Both the position numbers and the translations under genes were made by a program. A DNA stretch of 64,000 nucleotides from Rhizobiales bacterium Ga0077545 (GTDB lineage: Bacteria; Pseudomonadota; Alphaproteobacteria; Rhizobiales; Methylopilaceae). The stretch is from assembly GCA_001464335.1 (NCBI GenBank), contig LNEV01000017.1:62001-126000 (forward strand). The letters are read 5' to 3'. Shown piece after piece: positions 62,530 through 64,000 of the stretch (the first letter of the stretch is position 1; the number at the start of each line of letters is the position of its first letter). The notes beneath the pieces were generated by a model. The model was given only the letters and a program-made list of their open reading frames with translations, made no database searches and had not been told where the DNA came from.

Positions 62530-64000
62530 TCAGGCGGTGCCTGCCTGCCCCCTCATGCCGTCAGCGCGCAGCAGCGCCGGAACGTCCTGTGCGGGCACGG
62601 GCCGGCCGAAATGAAAGCCCTGCGCATAGGTGCAGCCCATTTCGGCAAGCAGCCGCGCCGTCTCCGCGTCCTCCACCCCTTCCGCCGTCGCCGGCAGGTC
62701 GAGATTGCGGGCCATGGCCATGATGGCCGCAACCAGAGTGTTTTCGCTGCCGCCGGCCGACAGCGCCGTGATGAAGGAGCGGTCGATCTTGATCTTGTCG
62801 AACCTCAGTTCGTGGAGGTTCTGCATGTTCGAATAGCCGGTGCCGAAATCGTCGAGCGCAACCGTCATGCCGAAGGAGCGGAAGGCCTGCATGACCGATT
62901 GCGCACCTGCAAAATCCTTGATCAGCGCATCCTCCGTAATCTCGATCTCGATGCGCACCGGCGCCAGCCCGCAATCGATCGCCGTGCTCGCGATCAGGGT
63001 TGGCAGAAGCGGATTGCCGAGCTGGCTGGGCGACAGATTGACCGACAATGTCAGATCCTTCGGCCAGTTTCGCGCCTGTCGGGAGGCCTCGGCCACAAGA
63101 TGGCGCGTCATCATCTCGGTCAGCCCAGCCTCGTCCGCGATCTGGATGAAGCGTTCGGGTGTCAGCACGCCGCGCGACGGGTGGTTCCACCGGGCAAGGA
63201 TTTCGAAGCCGACAATACGTCCGGTCTTTAGCTCGATGAAGGGCTGGAAGTACGGCACGATCTCGCCGGCCCGAATCCCGGTTCGCAGTTCTGCTTCCAA
63301 GGTCGCGCGCTGCTGGATTTCTTCGCCCATACTCCGGTCGAAACGGCAGAAGCTGCCACGCTGGATGCGCTTGGCTGCATACATGGCCAGATCCGCAGCC
63401 CGCAGGAGCTCCGAGCGGTTCGACGCGTCCGTCATCGCAAAGGCGATGCCGACCGTCGCGCCGATGTCGATCTGGCCTGCGGGCAACAGGAACGGCGCCG
63501 ACAGGCAATCGATCACCTGCTGTGCAATGTCCTCCGCGCGCTCGGGATCGTCCGCACACGAGACAAGAATGGCGAATTCGTCGCCGCCGAGGCGCGCCAC
63601 AAGTTCGCCTCGGCGCACCAGAGCGTTCAGCCGCGCGGCCGCCTCCTTCAGCACCATGTCTCCGACAGGGTGCCCCAGAAGGTCGTTGACGGGCTTGAAC
63701 TTGTCGAGATCGAGAATGAGCAGGGCCACATGCTCGACGGCGCCGTCGTGAAACACCTCCTTCAGGCGCTCGTTGAGCATGCGCCGGTTGGCGATGCCGG
63801 TCAGTTCGTCGAGACTTGCAAGATCGGCGAGCTGCCGGTTCGCATTGCGAAGCCGCCGGTTCTGCTCGACGATCAATTGCTCCTTGCGCTCAAGAAGTTC
63901 GGCGGTTTTGTTCAGGGTATTTGCAAGCTCGTCGAAATCCGCTGGCAGCGTGTACGTATCGATGCGATAGCGGTAATCGGCACCGGCCAGCGCCGAGGCC
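62530..64000 (-). CDS. HAMP-GGDEF-EAL protein, N terminus cut by window edge
   Basis: At least 490 residues are visible; the frame runs on past the right edge, so the start seen at 63876 is internal. Reading from the edge, a HAMP-like linker (YRYRIDTYTLPADFDELAN) and a coiled stretch precede a GGDEF domain (LGGDEFAIL; the inhibitory site reads RRGE, not RxxD) and an EAL domain (GFEILARW, DDFGTGYSNM, KIDRSFI) with EIL in place of EAL but the key Glu kept. The missing part should hold a membrane sensor. It probably sets cyclic di-GMP level. Confidence 0.92.
   Translation of the reverse strand, partial: ASALAGADYRYRIDTYTLPADFDELANTLNKTAELLERKEQLIVEQNRRLRNANRQLADLASLDELTGIANRRMLNERLKEVFHDGAVEHVALLILDLDKFKPVNDLLGHPVGDMVLKEAAARLNALVRRGELVARLGGDEFAILVSCADDPERAEDIAQQVIDCLSAPFLLPAGQIDIGATVGIAFAMTDASNRSELLRAADLAMYAAKRIQRGSFCRFDRSMGEEIQQRATLEAELRTGIRAGEIVPYFQPFIELKTGRIVGFEILARWNHPSRGVLTPERFIQIADEAGLTEMMTRHLVAEASRQARNWPKDLTLSVNLSPSQLGNPLLPTLIASTAIDCGLAPVRIEIEITEDALIKDFAGAQSVMQAFRSFGMTVALDDFGTGYSNMQNLHELRFDKIKIDRSFITALSAGGSENTLVAAIMAMARNLDLPATAEGVEDAETARLLAEMGCTYAQGFHFGRPVPAQDVPALLRADGMRGQAGTA

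Overview
The window is 64 kb of GC-rich chromosome from an alphaproteobacterium, most likely of the order Hyphomicrobiales (Rhizobiales). The indications are a sigma-70 of about 670 residues beside dnaG, a primase whose zinc ligands are replaced, an NAD-dependent formate dehydrogenase of the methylotroph/Pseudomonas sp. 101 type, urt and ure genes fused into one run, an EcfG-type promoter, and paired transglutaminase-like genes. No prophage, integrase, insertion sequence or CRISPR array is visible. Genes are dense: no stretch above 300 bases lacks a gene. Two genes are cut by the window edges, a PAP2 phosphatase on the left and a HAMP-GGDEF-EAL protein on the right.

Layout. 1-7.5 kb (minus strand): PAP2 phosphatase, a five-gene periplasmic iron-type cluster (imelysin, multicopper oxidase, di-heme oxidoreductase, second imelysin, DUF1513) and a host-attachment-family protein. 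7.6-20 kb (plus): a small conserved gene, then urea uptake (urtABCDE, preceded by a canonical sigma-54 promoter) running into urease (ureD, fused ureAB, a GFA-fold gene, ureC, a DUF6314 gene, ureE, ureF, ureG), mostly with overlapping start and stop codons. 20-23.4 kb: a membrane GGDEF-EAL protein overlapping a Bug-type solute-binding protein. 23.3-27.6 kb: small secreted protein, hydrolases, a cytochrome c, a TetR regulator with a clear operator, and small genes. 27.8-34.7 kb: tRNA(CAU), TerC-type membrane protein, SIMPL protein, XRE regulator, a c-heme adenylate cyclase, panD, a Dda/RecD-like helicase, msrB, an HPP protein.

34.8-45 kb: formate dehydrogenase with a LysR regulator, patatin-like lipase, SpoU methyltransferase, DUF1810, aldose-epimerase-like protein, rpoD and dnaG. 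45-57 kb: universal stress protein, a polar amino-acid ABC operon, cold-shock protein, TetR, homocysteine methyltransferase, serine hydrolase, MltB-type transglycosylase, GntP permease, a Cache-HAMP-GGDEF cyclase and a CsbD stress protein. 57-64 kb: two transglutaminase-like proteins, an ECF sigma with its membrane anti-sigma, an oxalate/formate-type MFS carrier, a flavodoxin-fold oxidoreductase and the edge GGDEF-EAL protein.

Main themes. Urea-nitrogen scavenging is organised as one probable NtrC/sigma-54-controlled unit from uptake to enzyme maturation. Iron handling is suggested by the imelysin/multicopper-oxidase/di-heme cluster. Formate use is suggested by fdh with its LysR and, 24 kb away, an OxlT-like carrier. 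Second-messenger signalling is prominent: three GGDEF proteins and one class III cyclase, each with a periplasmic sensor or HAMP module. The least ordinary items are the Bug/GGDEF-EAL gene pair, the c-heme cyclase, the primase without its zinc ligands, and a possibly leaderless autoregulated ECF operon.
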